DNA of 64,000 nucleotides from Bacillota bacterium (GCA_023436395.1 JAEZJJ010000066.1:34796-98795), one strand, 5' to 3'; counted from the stretch's first letter, positions 52,524 through 62,778 are shown. The notes: generated by a model from the letters alone, not told the origin. Translations and numbers: made by a program.

Positions 52524-53681
52524 ATGAGTCAATTAAGTCATAGATTAGACGGGTTTGGAGAATCAGTTATTAGAAAAATGACACGTATTGCAAATAAGTA
52601 TGGAGCAATTAACCTTTCACAAGGTTTTCCAGATTTTGATCCACCTCAGGTATTAATAGAAGAACTACAGAGGGTGGCTATAGAAGGACCTCATCAATAT
52701 GCAGTGACTTGGGGAGCACAAAACTTTAGAGAAGCTTTAGCAAAGAAGCAAGAGCACTTTATGGGCATTAAATTAAATCCAAATGAGAATATCGTTGTAA
52801 CATGTGGTAGCACAGAGGCAATGATGACAGCGATGATGGCAGTTTGTGATAGTGGTGACAAAGTAGCAGTATTCTCACCATTTTATGAGAATTACGTGGC
52901 TGATACAGTGCTTTGTGGTGCAGAGCCTATCTATATTCCTCTTAAACCACCTACCTTTAACTTTGATAAAGAAGAACTTGAAGCAGCCTTTAAGGCAGGA
53001 GCTAAGGCCCTTATTCTTTGTAATCCCTCTAACCCAACAGGAAAAATATTCACCAAGGAAGAGTTATTAGTTATTGCAGATTTAGTTAAGGAATATGATG
53101 CCTACGTTATAACAGACGAAGTATATGAGCATATCGTTTTTGAACCATCTAAGCATCATTATTTTGCAGCGTTACCAGGTATGTTTGAAAGAACTATTTC
53201 CTGTAGCTCACTTTCAAAGACTTATTCTATTACAGGATGGCGACTTGGCTATGTTATAGCACCAAAGCATGTTATCGATCAGTGTAAAAAGGTACATGAC
53301 TTTTTAACAGTAGGTGCAGCTGCACCACTTCAAGAAGCAGCAACAGTAGGCCTTCAATTAGGTGAAGATTACTATAAAGAGCTTACAGAATTATATGCAA
53401 AGAAGAGAGAATTATTTCTATCAGGACTTGATAGCATAGGCCTTAAGTACTTTAAGCCAGAAGGTGCCTATTACGTGATGGTAGATATAAGTGAATTTGG
53501 TTTTAACTCAGATTATGAGTTTGCAAAAAGGCTAATAAGGGAAATAGGAGTGGCTGGTGTACCAGGGTCTAGTTTCTTTAAGGAACCCGTTAATCAATAT
53601 ATAAGATTCCACTTTGCTAAGAAACCAGAAACTTTAGAGTTAGCCATAGATAAGTTAAAGGAGATTAGAAAACATTTTTAG
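52524..53681 (+). CDS. Methionine-type PLP aminotransferase
   Basis: 385 residues, class I/II aminotransferase: NLSQGFPDFDPP, HQYAVTWGAQNFREALA, CNPSNPTGKIF, ITDEVYEHIVF, and the PLP lysine in SSLSKTYSITGWRLGY. It resembles YbdL/MtnE-type enzymes that interconvert methionine and 4-methylthio-2-oxobutanoate (KMTB). First gene after the SAM riboswitch. Given that control, the likely direction is amination of KMTB to methionine. The ATG follows GGGAGGAAG. Confidence 0.88.
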   Translation: MSQLSHRLDGFGESVIRKMTRIANKYGAINLSQGFPDFDPPQVLIEELQRVAIEGPHQYAVTWGAQNFREALAKKQEHFMGIKLNPNENIVVTCGSTEAMMTAMMAVCDSGDKVAVFSPFYENYVADTVLCGAEPIYIPLKPPTFNFDKEELEAAFKAGAKALILCNPSNPTGKIFTKEELLVIADLVKEYDAYVITDEVYEHIVFEPSKHHYFAALPGMFERTISCSSLSKTYSITGWRLGYVIAPKHVIDQCKKVHDFLTVGAAAPLQEAATVGLQLGEDYYKELTELYAKKRELFLSGLDSIGLKYFKPEGAYYVMVDISEFGFNSDYEFAKRLIREIGVAGVPGSSFFKEPVNQYIRFHFAKKPETLELAIDKLKEIRKHF

Positions 53682-53692
53682 GAGGTGTTACA

Positions 53693-54712
53693 ATGATTCG
53701 TTTTGAACAAGTGAATGTGAGTTTTAAGCAAAAAAATCAAATCGTTAATGCTGTTAGCAATGTATCACTTCATATCGAAGCAGGAGAAATCTTTGGAATA
53801 GTTGGAGGAAGTGGTGCAGGTAAAAGTACATTGGTAAGAATCATTAATGGATTACAAAAACCTACTTCAGGAAGTGTTTTTGTAGAAGGAGAAGATGTAA
53901 CAAAGCTTTCTTCTAAAGAGATTAGGGGTTTAAGAAAGAAAATCGGTATGATCTTTCAACACTTTAATTTAATCTCAAGAAAAACAGTAGGTCAAAATGT
54001 AGAGTTTGCTCTTAAAGTGCAAGATTACCCCAAACAAAAAAGAAAAGCTAGGACTAAAGAATTACTTGAACTAGTGGGACTAGAAGATAAAGAAAATGTT
54101 TATCCAGCTAGTTTAAGTGGTGGACAAAAACAAAGAGTAGGTATAGCAAGAGCATTAGCAGCAAATCCAAAGATTTTACTTTGTGATGAAGCAACTTCTG
54201 CATTAGATGTGCAAACAACAGAGGAAATTGTGGATATCTTAAAGGGGATTAATGCCAAGCTGGGGATTACTATTGTATTTATCACTCACCAACTAGAAGT
54301 AGCTAAAAGACTATTTTCAAAAGTAGCAGTGATGAATCAAGGAGAGATTATAGAGGTAAATAGTGCATATGAGCTATTTGCTAGTCCAAAATCAGCATTA
54401 ACAAAAAGGTTAGTAAGGGCTCAAATTGAGGTGCCGGAGAGGGTAATTGATGCAGTAAAGGGTGAAATCATCAAATTAACTTATAGGGGTGAAAAGAGCT
54501 TAGAACCTATCATAGCTTATACGAACAAGAAGTATGATGTAGTTCTTAACATTTTGCATGGTGATATTGATTATATCCAAGAAAAACCAGTAGGAATCCT
54601 AGTAGTTAGTGTAGAAGGTGATGCTAAAGCTATTAGTGAAGCACTGAAGTATATAGGAGAAAACATTGAAGAAATAGAATTAGTTAGTCCAAAGGAGAGT
54701 GAAACGGCATGA
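53693..54712 (+). CDS. metN: Methionine ABC transporter ATPase MetN
   Basis: 339 residues: Walker A GGSGAGKSTL, signature LSGGQKQRVGIARAL, Walker B ILLCDEATSALD, and the C-terminal NIL ligand-binding domain (about 265-335) that gives MetN its feedback inhibition by methionine. GGAGG lies 6 bases before the ATG. Overlaps metI by 4 bases. Confidence 0.95.
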   Translation: MIRFEQVNVSFKQKNQIVNAVSNVSLHIEAGEIFGIVGGSGAGKSTLVRIINGLQKPTSGSVFVEGEDVTKLSSKEIRGLRKKIGMIFQHFNLISRKTVGQNVEFALKVQDYPKQKRKARTKELLELVGLEDKENVYPASLSGGQKQRVGIARALAANPKILLCDEATSALDVQTTEEIVDILKGINAKLGITIVFITHQLEVAKRLFSKVAVMNQGEIIEVNSAYELFASPKSALTKRLVRAQIEVPERVIDAVKGEIIKLTYRGEKSLEPIIAYTNKKYDVVLNILHGDIDYIQEKPVGILVVSVEGDAKAISEALKYIGENIEEIELVSPKESETA

Positions 54713-55365
54713 AAATAGATGAATTAATAGAAGCCCTATGGCAAGCAACAATGGAGACTGTTTACATGGTAGGCATATCAATGATTATTGCCATTATCTT
54801 GGGGACGGTTCTTGGTTTACTGCTTTATATTACAGCCTCACCTTTATTACACAAAAACAAAGTGGTTAATGCTATTTCTGGTTTTGTAGTCAATGTTATT
54901 CGGTCGATTCCATTCATTATTTTGCTAGTGCTACTTTATCCTTTTACAGATTTATTACTAAACACCACTATAGGTGCAAAGGCAGTAACTGTACCACTTA
55001 CAGTAGCCGCGGTAGCTTTTCTGGCAAGGCTTATAGAAGGGGCTTTTTCTGAAATAGATAAAGGGGTTATAGAAGCTTCACTGGCTATGGGAGCTGGTGT
55101 TAAATATATTATTTTTGATGTGTTACTGGTAGAAGCCCTACCTGGGATTGTAAGAGCTATTACTGTTACTTTAATAAGTATTATTGGGTACTCATCAATG
55201 GCTGGAACAGTTGGTGGGGGTGGAATAGGAGACTTAGCTATTCGCTATGGCTATCAACGTTATCAGACAGATATACTCATTATTACTGTGATTTTATTAG
55301 TGGTGGTAGTACAACTTATTCAAATGGTAGGAGAAAAAATAGCTGTCAATTTGACTAAAAAGTAA
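54709..55365 (+). CDS. metI: Methionine ABC transporter permease MetI
   Basis: 218 residues with five membrane segments and the MetI EAA-loop region (FSEIDKGVIEASLAMGAGVKYIIFDVLLVEALPGIV); SMAGTVGGGGIGDLAIRYGYQRY is characteristic. ATG overlaps the metN stop codon (ATGA). Confidence 0.95.
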   Translation: MKIDELIEALWQATMETVYMVGISMIIAIILGTVLGLLLYITASPLLHKNKVVNAISGFVVNVIRSIPFIILLVLLYPFTDLLLNTTIGAKAVTVPLTVAAVAFLARLIEGAFSEIDKGVIEASLAMGAGVKYIIFDVLLVEALPGIVRAITVTLISIIGYSSMAGTVGGGGIGDLAIRYGYQRYQTDILIITVILLVVVVQLIQMVGEKIAVNLTKK

Positions 55366-55425
55366 GCTGAGTCTAAGAAGTTATAAAAAATAAATTTAAA
55401 ATTAAAAACATGAGGAGTGGAATAT

Positions 55426-56316
55426 ATGAAAAGAAGATTAGTTTATGGAATAGGTGCAATTATTTTAAGTCTTGGAACATTAGTAGGTTGCGGAAGTGGA
55501 TCACAAGGAACTGCAAGTACAGCTAGTACAAGTGGTGATACAAGTCAAAGCACACAAACAGAAAAAACAACCATTAAGTTTGGAACTTGCCCAGGGCCTT
55601 ATGGGGATATGGTGAAGTATGCCATTAAACCCTCACTTGAAGAGAAAGGATACAAAGTAGAGATTATTGAATTCAGTGATTATGTGCAGCCTAATCTAGC
55701 ATTAGGAAAAGGTGAAGTAGATGTCAATGTATTTCAACATAATGTGTACTTTGAAAACTTTAAGAAAGAGCATCAATTAGAGCTTACAAAGCTCATCAAC
55801 ATCCCAACAGCAGGACTTGGATTTTATTCTAACAAGTATAAAGACATTAGTGAAGTAGCAGAAGGTGCTACCTTTACAGTTCCTAATGATGTAACGAACC
55901 TAAGACGTGCTTTATTTGAGGCTCAAAAAGCAGGTTTATTAAAAATTGATGAAACAGTAGAAGTAGCTCAGTTCAGTGAAAAAAATGTACTAGAAAATCC
56001 ACTAAACTTAAAGATTACACCAGTAGAAGCAGCACAGCTTCCAAGAACGCTTGAGAGTGCAGACTTAGCGGCTATTCCAGGTAACTATGCTTTATCAGCA
56101 GGTATTGATTTAAATAGTGCTATCTACAAAGAAGTGTTAGTAGAAGATATGAAGAACATTATTGCAGTAAGAACTAGTGATGTAGATAGCCAATTTGCTA
56201 AAGACATCTTAGAAATCGCTCAATCTGAAGCTTTTAGTAAGGTAATTGAAAGCAGTGAATATCAATTTAGTGGTTTCCAAAAACCAGAATGGTACACCAC
56301 CAAATGGGGGAAATAG
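55426..56316 (+). CDS. metQ: Methionine-binding lipoprotein MetQ
   Basis: 296 residues: lipobox LVGC (Cys about 22), Ser/Thr-rich linker, then the NLPA/MetQ domain (KFGTCPGPYGDMVKYAIKP, VNVFQHNVYFENF, FTVPNDVTNLRRAL). Starts at the ATG (MKRRLVYGIG) after GAGGAGTG; an in-frame GTG nine bases upstream is less likely. Completes the MetNIQ uptake system; may also take up methionine precursors. Confidence 0.95.
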   Translation: MKRRLVYGIGAIILSLGTLVGCGSGSQGTASTASTSGDTSQSTQTEKTTIKFGTCPGPYGDMVKYAIKPSLEEKGYKVEIIEFSDYVQPNLALGKGEVDVNVFQHNVYFENFKKEHQLELTKLINIPTAGLGFYSNKYKDISEVAEGATFTVPNDVTNLRRALFEAQKAGLLKIDETVEVAQFSEKNVLENPLNLKITPVEAAQLPRTLESADLAAIPGNYALSAGIDLNSAIYKEVLVEDMKNIIAVRTSDVDSQFAKDILEIAQSEAFSKVIESSEYQFSGFQKPEWYTTKWGK

Positions 56317-56371
56317 GTCAATAAAACTGTAGCTAGAATGTTTATGTATGGTGAATGAGGGGTGAATAAAA

Positions 56372-57736
56372 ATGTTCGAGCAGCTGAAAGCATTAATTGA
56401 AGATGAAAATAGGGTGATTACAACAAGTATAGATGAAAAATATTATTCAGACCATCTTGGCCATATTAAAGTAAAACCAGCTGCAGTAGTTGTTGTAGTT
56501 TCTACAGATGAGGTTAGCAAAGTCTTAAGCTTTGCTAACACCCATCATATTCCAGTAGTGCCAAGGGGAGCAGGGACAGGTCTTACAGGAGGGACAGTTC
56601 CTACAGAAGATAGTATTGTCATTGATCTAACAAGACTAAATCGTATACAGCATTTAGATAAGGAGACTATGACATTAACGGTTGAGGCAGGTGTGCTACT
56701 TGAAGAGGTTCAAGCTTTTGCAGAGAGTAATGGATTATTTTATCCACCAGATCCAGGAGAAAAAGCTTCTACCATAGGTGGCAATATTAGCACTAATGCA
56801 GGTGGTATGAGAGCTGTTAAATACGGCGTTACAAGAGACTATGTAAGAAGCATAGAAGTCGTTTTAGCAAATGGCGACATCGTAGAGCTTGGAAGTAAAA
56901 ATATAAAAGATAGTACCGGGCTAGACCTTAAAGATTTACTTATAGGTTCAGAAGGCACCTTGGGTATTATTACAAGGGCAAAACTAAAGCTTATTCCTAA
57001 ACCTAAGGTAGCTACAAGTGTGCTTGTACCCTTTGGGGCCTTGGAAGAGGGAATAGATACGGTACTAGATATAAAAGCTTCGAGTGTGGATGTGGCAGCT
57101 ATTGAATTTGTCCCAAAAGAAGCGATTAGTTTATCGGAACGGTACTTAAAATTAGAGTTTCCTACTCATAGCGGTAATGCTTATTTGATCCTCACCTTTG
57201 ATGGAGATACTTCAAATTATGTAAAGGATAACTATGAAAAAGTAAGAGAACTATGCTATCACCATAACGCCCTAGATTTTCTCGTGTTAGAGGATGAAGA
57301 GAGTTTTGCGAGAACTTGGCAGATCAGGGGAGCCATTGTAAAAGCCATAGAAAGTGTCTCTGTACAAGAACCTATAGATATTGTCGTACCTATTAATAGA
57401 AGTGCTGAGTTTGTGAAATATGCAAAAGAAGTTTCAAATCGCTATCAAGTAGCTATTCAAAGCTTTGGGCATGCAGGAGATGGTAATGTCCATCTATGTA
57501 TTATTAAAGGAACACTTAAGGAAGAAGAGTGGCAAGAAAAATTACAACTAGTACTTGAGGAGCTATACCAAAAAGCAGCTGAACTAGGAGGGCTTCCCTC
57601 TGGAGAGCATGGCATTGGACTAACTAAATTAAAGTATTACTTAAAACATGCTAATGGGGTACAAATCACTTTAATGAGGAATTTAAAAAGAGCATTTGAT
57701 GCTAATGAAATATTAAATCCTAATAAGGCATTCTAA
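56372..57736 (+). CDS. FAD-linked 2-hydroxyacid oxidase/dehydrogenase (GlcD-like)
   Basis: 454 residues: an FAD_binding_4 domain (VPRGAGTGLTGGTVPTEDSIVIDLTRLN; PGEKASTIGGNISTNAGGM; LIGSEGTLGIIT) and the FAD-oxidase C-terminal domain ending GGLPSGEHGIGLTKLKYYL. The family oxidises glycolate, D-lactate and other 2-hydroxy acids. In this methionine-supply operon, oxidation of 2-hydroxy-4-(methylthio)butanoate to KMTB is a reasonable substrate guess. No electron-transfer partner is encoded next to it. Confidence 0.88.
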   Translation: MFEQLKALIEDENRVITTSIDEKYYSDHLGHIKVKPAAVVVVVSTDEVSKVLSFANTHHIPVVPRGAGTGLTGGTVPTEDSIVIDLTRLNRIQHLDKETMTLTVEAGVLLEEVQAFAESNGLFYPPDPGEKASTIGGNISTNAGGMRAVKYGVTRDYVRSIEVVLANGDIVELGSKNIKDSTGLDLKDLLIGSEGTLGIITRAKLKLIPKPKVATSVLVPFGALEEGIDTVLDIKASSVDVAAIEFVPKEAISLSERYLKLEFPTHSGNAYLILTFDGDTSNYVKDNYEKVRELCYHHNALDFLVLEDEESFARTWQIRGAIVKAIESVSVQEPIDIVVPINRSAEFVKYAKEVSNRYQVAIQSFGHAGDGNVHLCIIKGTLKEEEWQEKLQLVLEELYQKAAELGGLPSGEHGIGLTKLKYYLKHANGVQITLMRNLKRAFDANEILNPNKAF

Positions 57737-57785
57737 TAAAAATAAAGAAGGTACCCCTTTATTAAGGTTAGGAGGGAGAAGAGAT

Positions 57786-59000
57786 ATGACTGAAAGAAGA
57801 TATGGAAATGAATTTAGAATTCAAACGAGAGCCGTTCATGCAGGGAATGATGTGGATAAAGACACAGGGGCTATAAAAAGACCTATTACTATGGCTAATA
57901 GCTATGCATTACCTTACGATCCAACTGACCTTAATTGGAGTTCAGCAGGGAAAGCACTTTATACCAGAAATGGAGGTGCTAATCAGCAGTATTTGGAAGA
58001 AAAATTAGTGGCGCTAGAAGGCGGTGAAGACTGTGTTGTATTAGCTTCGGGAGTTGCGGCATTAGCAGGGACTTTCTTTGCACTTCTTAACTCAGGAGAT
58101 CACGTGATTTTCGCTGATGTAACTTATATTGCAGTCTATAGGTTGTTTAATGAGTTATTAAACACTAAGTACGGAGTAGAAACAACTCTTGTAGATACTA
58201 GTGATTTAGAAGCAGTCAAAGTAGCCATTAAACCTAATACAAAATTGATTCATATTGAGACACCAGGAAATCCAACACTAAAAATTAGTGATATACAGGA
58301 ACTTGCCAATATTGCACATGAGCATGGGGCCTATCTATCAATAGATAACACTTTTGCTTCTCCTTACAATCAAAGACCTATTGAATTGGGTGCAGATTTA
58401 GTGATTGAAAGCTTAACAAAATATATCAATGGTCATGGTGATGCTATGGGTGGCGCTGTAATTGGTTCTACAAGGCTTATAGAGCAAATCAAAGCGCAGT
58501 CCATGATTAATCTAGGGGGAACCATTAGTCCCTTTAATGCATGGCTTATTATGAGAGGGGCAGTCACCTTGCCGCTTCGTATGAGACAACATAATGAAAA
58601 TGCATTAAAAGTAGCCAGGTATCTAGAGGGTTTACCTTTTGTAAGTTTTGTGGCTTATCCAGGACTAGAAAGTCATAAGGGACATGAGATTGCAAAAAAA
58701 CAAATGATAAATGGCTTTGGGGGAGTACTATCCTTTGGGCTTAAAGCAGACCATGATACTTACAATAAAGTAACCAGCTACTTAAAGGTTATTACTTCAG
58801 CAGTTTCATTGGGGCATGATGAGAGTTTAATTGTATTTCTTGGAGAAGAGGATGAAAGACAGTATTTGTATCCTGAAGCTTTTCATAATGGGTTCTATAG
58901 ATTAAGTGTGGGTATTGAAGATATAGAAGATATTATTGGCGATTTAGCTCAGGCCTTTGAAAAAGCAGGGCTAAAAGGTATTACAGTTTCACAGAAGTAA
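57786..59000 (+). CDS. Cys/Met-metabolism PLP enzyme (gamma-lyase or sulfhydrylase type)
   Basis: 404 residues: IKRPITMANSYALP, LYTRNGGANQQYLEEKLVALEGG, ETPGNPTLKISDI, DNTFASPYNQRP, ESLTKYINGHGDAMGG (PLP lysine), YPGLESHKGHEIAKKQM. Possible activities are methionine gamma-lyase, cystathionine gamma-synthase or O-acylhomoserine sulfhydrylase. The usual YSR/YAR substrate motif reads YTR. SAM-riboswitch control favours a biosynthetic role. Confidence 0.85.
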   Translation: MTERRYGNEFRIQTRAVHAGNDVDKDTGAIKRPITMANSYALPYDPTDLNWSSAGKALYTRNGGANQQYLEEKLVALEGGEDCVVLASGVAALAGTFFALLNSGDHVIFADVTYIAVYRLFNELLNTKYGVETTLVDTSDLEAVKVAIKPNTKLIHIETPGNPTLKISDIQELANIAHEHGAYLSIDNTFASPYNQRPIELGADLVIESLTKYINGHGDAMGGAVIGSTRLIEQIKAQSMINLGGTISPFNAWLIMRGAVTLPLRMRQHNENALKVARYLEGLPFVSFVAYPGLESHKGHEIAKKQMINGFGGVLSFGLKADHDTYNKVTSYLKVITSAVSLGHDESLIVFLGEEDERQYLYPEAFHNGFYRLSVGIEDIEDIIGDLAQAFEKAGLKGITVSQK

Positions 59001-59036
59001 GGCAAGTACCGACTATAAAAATTGGAGGGATTTATT

Positions 59037-60353
59037 ATGAGGAGAGAATATTGGAATGAAGAGATAGAAACCATTTCAAGAGAAGAATTAGAAGTCTATC
59101 AGCTAAAGCAATTAAAGCAGCAAATTACAGAGTCCTATACGAAGTCACCTTACTATAAACAAAGCTTTGATAAAGCAGGAGTAAAACCAGATGACCTTCA
59201 AAGCTTAGAGGATTTAATTAAATTTCCTATTTTAACAAAGCATGATGTAAGGGAAAGACAAGACGCTGCACCTATTATAGGAGATTTATGCATAACGGGA
59301 GAAGAAGCCGTGGTATTCATTTCTTCTTCTAGTGGTTCCACTGGAGTACCTACGGCTAGCCCCTTTAGCAAAAGGGATTTTGATGAATTTCAAGATGTAG
59401 AAAGTAGATTGTTTTGGCAAGCTGGTATGAGACCTACTGATAGGTATATTCATGCGCTTAATTTCTCACTTTTTGTAGGAGGTCCTGATGTAATAGGTGC
59501 TCAAAATTTAGGTGCCTTATGTATATGGGCAGGAACTCTGCCAACGGATAGACTACTATTCATCATTCAGCAATATGAGCCAACTGTGATTTGGACTACC
59601 CCATCTTATGCTTGGTACTTAGGAGAAACAGCTAAGCAAAAGGGTATTAATCCAGCTACTGATTTAACTATCAATAAAATCATTGTAGCAGGAGAACCAG
59701 GAGGCTCTATTCCAGCTACAAGAGAAGCTATAGAAGAACTTTGGAATGCAGAAGTCTTCGATTTCTATGGTATCTCAGATATATTTGGAGCATGTGCAGC
59801 AGCTTGTGAAGCTCATGATGGTTTGCATATGGCAGAAGACCATATTTTAGTAGAAGTAGTGGATGAGAAAACTGGTTTACCAGTTAAAGAGGGTGAAAGA
59901 GGAGAAATGCTTTTAACAACTCTAAGAAAAGAAGTACGTCCAATGATTCGCTTTAGAACAGGGGATATTGTCACTTATACTAACGAGAAATGTAGCTGTG
60001 GCAGAACACTAAAACGTATTAATGTGGTAGGAAGAATTGATGATATGTTCATTGCAGGTGGTGTCAATGTTTTCCCTAGCGATATTGAACATATTACTAG
60101 GAAGTTTGAGAGCCTTACAGGTGAATATAGAGTGAATGTGATTGAAGAACACCATATGACTAAATTCACCGTAGAAGTAGAGAAGCGCTTAAATGATGAA
60201 ACAGATGCAGAAGAGCTAAAAGAGAAAGTTGCATATGAAATTAAAACGCAACTAGGTGTGAAGCCAAAAGAAGTCATTATTTTAGAAGAAGGGACTTTGC
60301 CAAGAGCTACGCATAAAGCAAAGAGATTAGTGGATTTAAGAAAAGAAGTATAG
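59037..60353 (+). CDS. Phenylacetate-CoA ligase family acyl-CoA ligase
   Basis: 438 residues, adenylate-forming enzyme of the PaaK type: the P-loop SSSSGSTGVPTASPFS, YGISDIFG, then RFRTGDIVTY, CSCGRTLKRINVVGRIDDM and a C-terminal domain ending GTLPRATHKAKRLVDLRK (catalytic lysine region). I use the ATG at 59037 (MRREYWNEE) after GGAGGG; an in-frame TTG lies 15 bases upstream. It activates a carboxylic acid as CoA thioester. Next to the 2-oxoacid oxidoreductase it could feed, or drain, its acyl-CoA. Confidence 0.88.
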   Translation: MRREYWNEEIETISREELEVYQLKQLKQQITESYTKSPYYKQSFDKAGVKPDDLQSLEDLIKFPILTKHDVRERQDAAPIIGDLCITGEEAVVFISSSSGSTGVPTASPFSKRDFDEFQDVESRLFWQAGMRPTDRYIHALNFSLFVGGPDVIGAQNLGALCIWAGTLPTDRLLFIIQQYEPTVIWTTPSYAWYLGETAKQKGINPATDLTINKIIVAGEPGGSIPATREAIEELWNAEVFDFYGISDIFGACAAACEAHDGLHMAEDHILVEVVDEKTGLPVKEGERGEMLLTTLRKEVRPMIRFRTGDIVTYTNEKCSCGRTLKRINVVGRIDDMFIAGGVNVFPSDIEHITRKFESLTGEYRVNVIEEHHMTKFTVEVEKRLNDETDAEELKEKVAYEIKTQLGVKPKEVIILEEGTLPRATHKAKRLVDLRKEV

Positions 60354-60475
60354 TCCATCAATAAGCATAATAAAATGGAGTTAAGAATTAGTCCTTCAGA
60401 ATATGGTCATTATCAACTAGCTAGAGAATAGAAATGAAACAGTAATCTAAGACAAAACGTAGGGGAGGTAGTGAA

Positions 60476-61141
60476 GTGGCAGAAGTTATTTTTTTAGGAA
60501 GAGGAGGAGAGGGTGCCTTTACCTCCTCTAGAATACTAGGTATAGCAGCTAGCTTGTATGAGAATGATTATGCCTTAAGTTTTCCTAGCTTTGGACCAGA
60601 GCGAAGGGGTGCACCTGTTTTTGCTTACACCAAGATAAGTAATGAACCTATTAGAGATAGAAGCCAAAGTAACACTTGTGATTACTTTGTTATACTAAAC
60701 GAAAGTTTGTATAATGAGACGCTTTTAAGCAAATTAAAAGAAGGTGGAAAACTTATTATAAATACGAGTCATCCTGAAAAGTATGTAGAGGATCGGATTA
60801 TTCCTTTTGAAGCTACAAGGTTAGCAAATGAGTACTTAGGAAGACCAATAGTGAATACAGCTATGTTAGCTGCTTTAACGATTCAAAGTAATCTAGTAAG
60901 TATAGAGAGTTTAGAGAAGGCTATTCAATATGATTTGCCACCCAAATTAGCTGAGAAAAATAAAAAGCTTATTGAAGTGATTGGGGAAGGTATGGTGTTT
61001 GGAAAAAATACGAAGCTAGCACAAGTAACTGAAGAAAAAAGTATTCTAGGACAGAATAACAGGTTAATAGACGATTTAAATAACTTTGAAATAGTTTATG
61101 AGATAAGAAATCATCTAAAAGGAGGTGAGATGCATGGCTAG
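60476..61141 (+). CDS. 2-oxoacid:ferredoxin oxidoreductase, gamma subunit
   Basis: 221 residues. FLGRGGEGAFTSSRILGIAA and SFPSFGPERRGAPVFAYTKIS are hallmarks of the gamma (PorC/VorC/KorC-like) subunit. GTG start after GGGGAGGTA. First of four subunit genes. The 122-base gap after the ligase gene holds no terminator, so the operon probably continues. Confidence 0.88.
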   Translation: MAEVIFLGRGGEGAFTSSRILGIAASLYENDYALSFPSFGPERRGAPVFAYTKISNEPIRDRSQSNTCDYFVILNESLYNETLLSKLKEGGKLIINTSHPEKYVEDRIIPFEATRLANEYLGRPIVNTAMLAALTIQSNLVSIESLEKAIQYDLPPKLAEKNKKLIEVIGEGMVFGKNTKLAQVTEEKSILGQNNRLIDDLNNFEIVYEIRNHLKGGEMHG

Positions 61142-61451
61142 GCCAATAGTAAATAAAGATTTTCAAATAAATGGATTACAAGGTTTACCTTGTGGCACTT
61201 ATGGGTCAGCTATGCTACTCACTGAGACCATGGAGGGGTGGAGAAGTCAGCATCCAGTTATTGAGCATGATAAGTGTATCCATTGTAATTGGTGTTATAT
61301 GGTTTGCCCTGAAGGTGTTATTTATGAAGAAGATGGGAAAATACAGATTGATTATCGTTTTTGCAAAGGCTGCGGTATTTGTCAAAAAGAATGTAAGAAG
61401 CAGTGCATTATCATGGAAGAGGAGGGGGGAGCAAATGATGACAGCAACTAA
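61134..61451 (+). CDS. 2-oxoacid:ferredoxin oxidoreductase, delta (ferredoxin-like) subunit
   Basis: 105 residues with two [4Fe-4S] binding motifs, CIHCNWCYMVCPEG and CKGCGICQKECKKQC. The ATG at 61134 (MARPIVNKD) follows AAAGGAGGTG and overlaps the gamma gene by 8 bases. Carries electrons between the TPP site and external ferredoxin. Confidence 0.9.
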   Translation: MARPIVNKDFQINGLQGLPCGTYGSAMLLTETMEGWRSQHPVIEHDKCIHCNWCYMVCPEGVIYEEDGKIQIDYRFCKGCGICQKECKKQCIIMEEEGGANDDSN

Positions 61452-62778
61452 TATAAAAGAAAAAGAGATACAGGAACAATTTATATCAGGAGATGAAGCA
61501 ATAGCTATCGGCGTCAAGCTAGCAAAACCAGATGTTATAGCTGCTTATCCTATTACCCCCCAGACCATTGTAGTAGAACGCCTTGCAGAGATGGTAGAAA
61601 CAGGTGAATTAGAAACAGAATATATGTATGTAGAATCTGAGCACTCTGCCCTTGCAGCTGTTATGGGAGCTAGTGTGATGGGAGTGAGAACCTTTACGGC
61701 AACTTCCTCTCAAGGCTTATTATATATGGCTGAGGTTTTACATTATGCAAGTGGGGGCAGAGTGCCAATAGTCATGATGAATGCTAATAGGAGTGTTGCC
61801 TTGCCTTGGAGCATATTTGGGGATCAAAGGGATTCTTTATCTTTACTAGATAGTGGTTGGATTCAAGTTTATGTGGAAAATGCTCAAGAAAGTCTAGATA
61901 TGATACTGCAAGCTTATGCTTTAGCAGAACATCCAGAGGTACTTACACCTGTGATGGTTAATTTAGATGGATTTATTCTTACCCATACCTATGAAAAAGT
62001 AGAAGTGCCAAGTGAGAAGCAAGTTAAGGCATTTTTACCACCCTTTAAGTTAGAAGGACAAATGGACTTGAATGCGCCTAAAAATCTATTTTTTACCTCA
62101 TCTCCAGCTCATAATATAGCGTTCAAATACCAACAACATGAAGCAATGCTAAGGTCAAAAACGATTATTAAGAGCATAGATGAGAAGTATAGCAAAATTA
62201 CAGGAAGATCTTATGGCGGATTAGTAGAAGCCTATAAATGTCAAGATGCTGAAGTGATTATGATTACCTTAGGTAGTGTGACAGGGCTTGTCAGAAATGT
62301 AGTAGATGAACTACGTGAAGAGGGACAAAAAGTGGGTGTTCTTAAAATAAGATATATGAGACCTTTTCCAGAAGAAGAAATAATTAGAGATACAGCTTCT
62401 GCTAAAGTTATTGCTGTGTTAGAAAAAGACATATCTTTTGGCTATCAAGGAACAGTGTTTACGAATGTAGCAGCAGCTCTATATGAAGGTAAGACAAAGC
62501 TTTACAACTATATTGCTGGCCTTGGAGGAAAGGATATTAAAGAAGATGAAATAAGAGATATTTATACTCAACTTTATGAGAAGCTTTTTGAACATAAAAA
62601 GACAGCTCAAATTATTGCCGAGCATGCAGATACGACGGGAACTTATCGTAGTGCCAGTGTAAGCCTAGTAGAAGAAGATGAAGCTCATAAACTGGTTAAC
62701 TTAGAGACAAAGAGACAAAAATCAGATGAAAATCAAGTGATTTTTGTTGGATTGAAGGGGGAAGCATATGGCAATTAA
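61435..62778 (+). CDS. 2-oxoacid:ferredoxin oxidoreductase, alpha subunit
   Basis: 447 residues from the ATG pair at 61435/61438 (MMTATNIKEKE), behind GGAGGGGGGAG. AAYPITPQTIVVERLAEMV, ATSSQGLLYMAEVLHYASGGRVPIVMMNANR and GDQRDSLSLLDSGWIQ are typical of PorA-type subunits (pyrimidine-binding TPP domain). The frame is open far upstream, but that part overlaps the delta subunit gene and is not the protein. Confidence 0.92.
   Translation: MMTATNIKEKEIQEQFISGDEAIAIGVKLAKPDVIAAYPITPQTIVVERLAEMVETGELETEYMYVESEHSALAAVMGASVMGVRTFTATSSQGLLYMAEVLHYASGGRVPIVMMNANRSVALPWSIFGDQRDSLSLLDSGWIQVYVENAQESLDMILQAYALAEHPEVLTPVMVNLDGFILTHTYEKVEVPSEKQVKAFLPPFKLEGQMDLNAPKNLFFTSSPAHNIAFKYQQHEAMLRSKTIIKSIDEKYSKITGRSYGGLVEAYKCQDAEVIMITLGSVTGLVRNVVDELREEGQKVGVLKIRYMRPFPEEEIIRDTASAKVIAVLEKDISFGYQGTVFTNVAAALYEGKTKLYNYIAGLGGKDIKEDEIRDIYTQLYEKLFEHKKTAQIIAEHADTTGTYRSASVSLVEEDEAHKLVNLETKRQKSDENQVIFVGLKGEAYGN

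Noticed and set aside
61171..61434. N-terminal extension of the alpha subunit
   Set aside because: It overlaps the ferredoxin-like subunit in another frame; the homology and a strong ribosome site begin at 61435.
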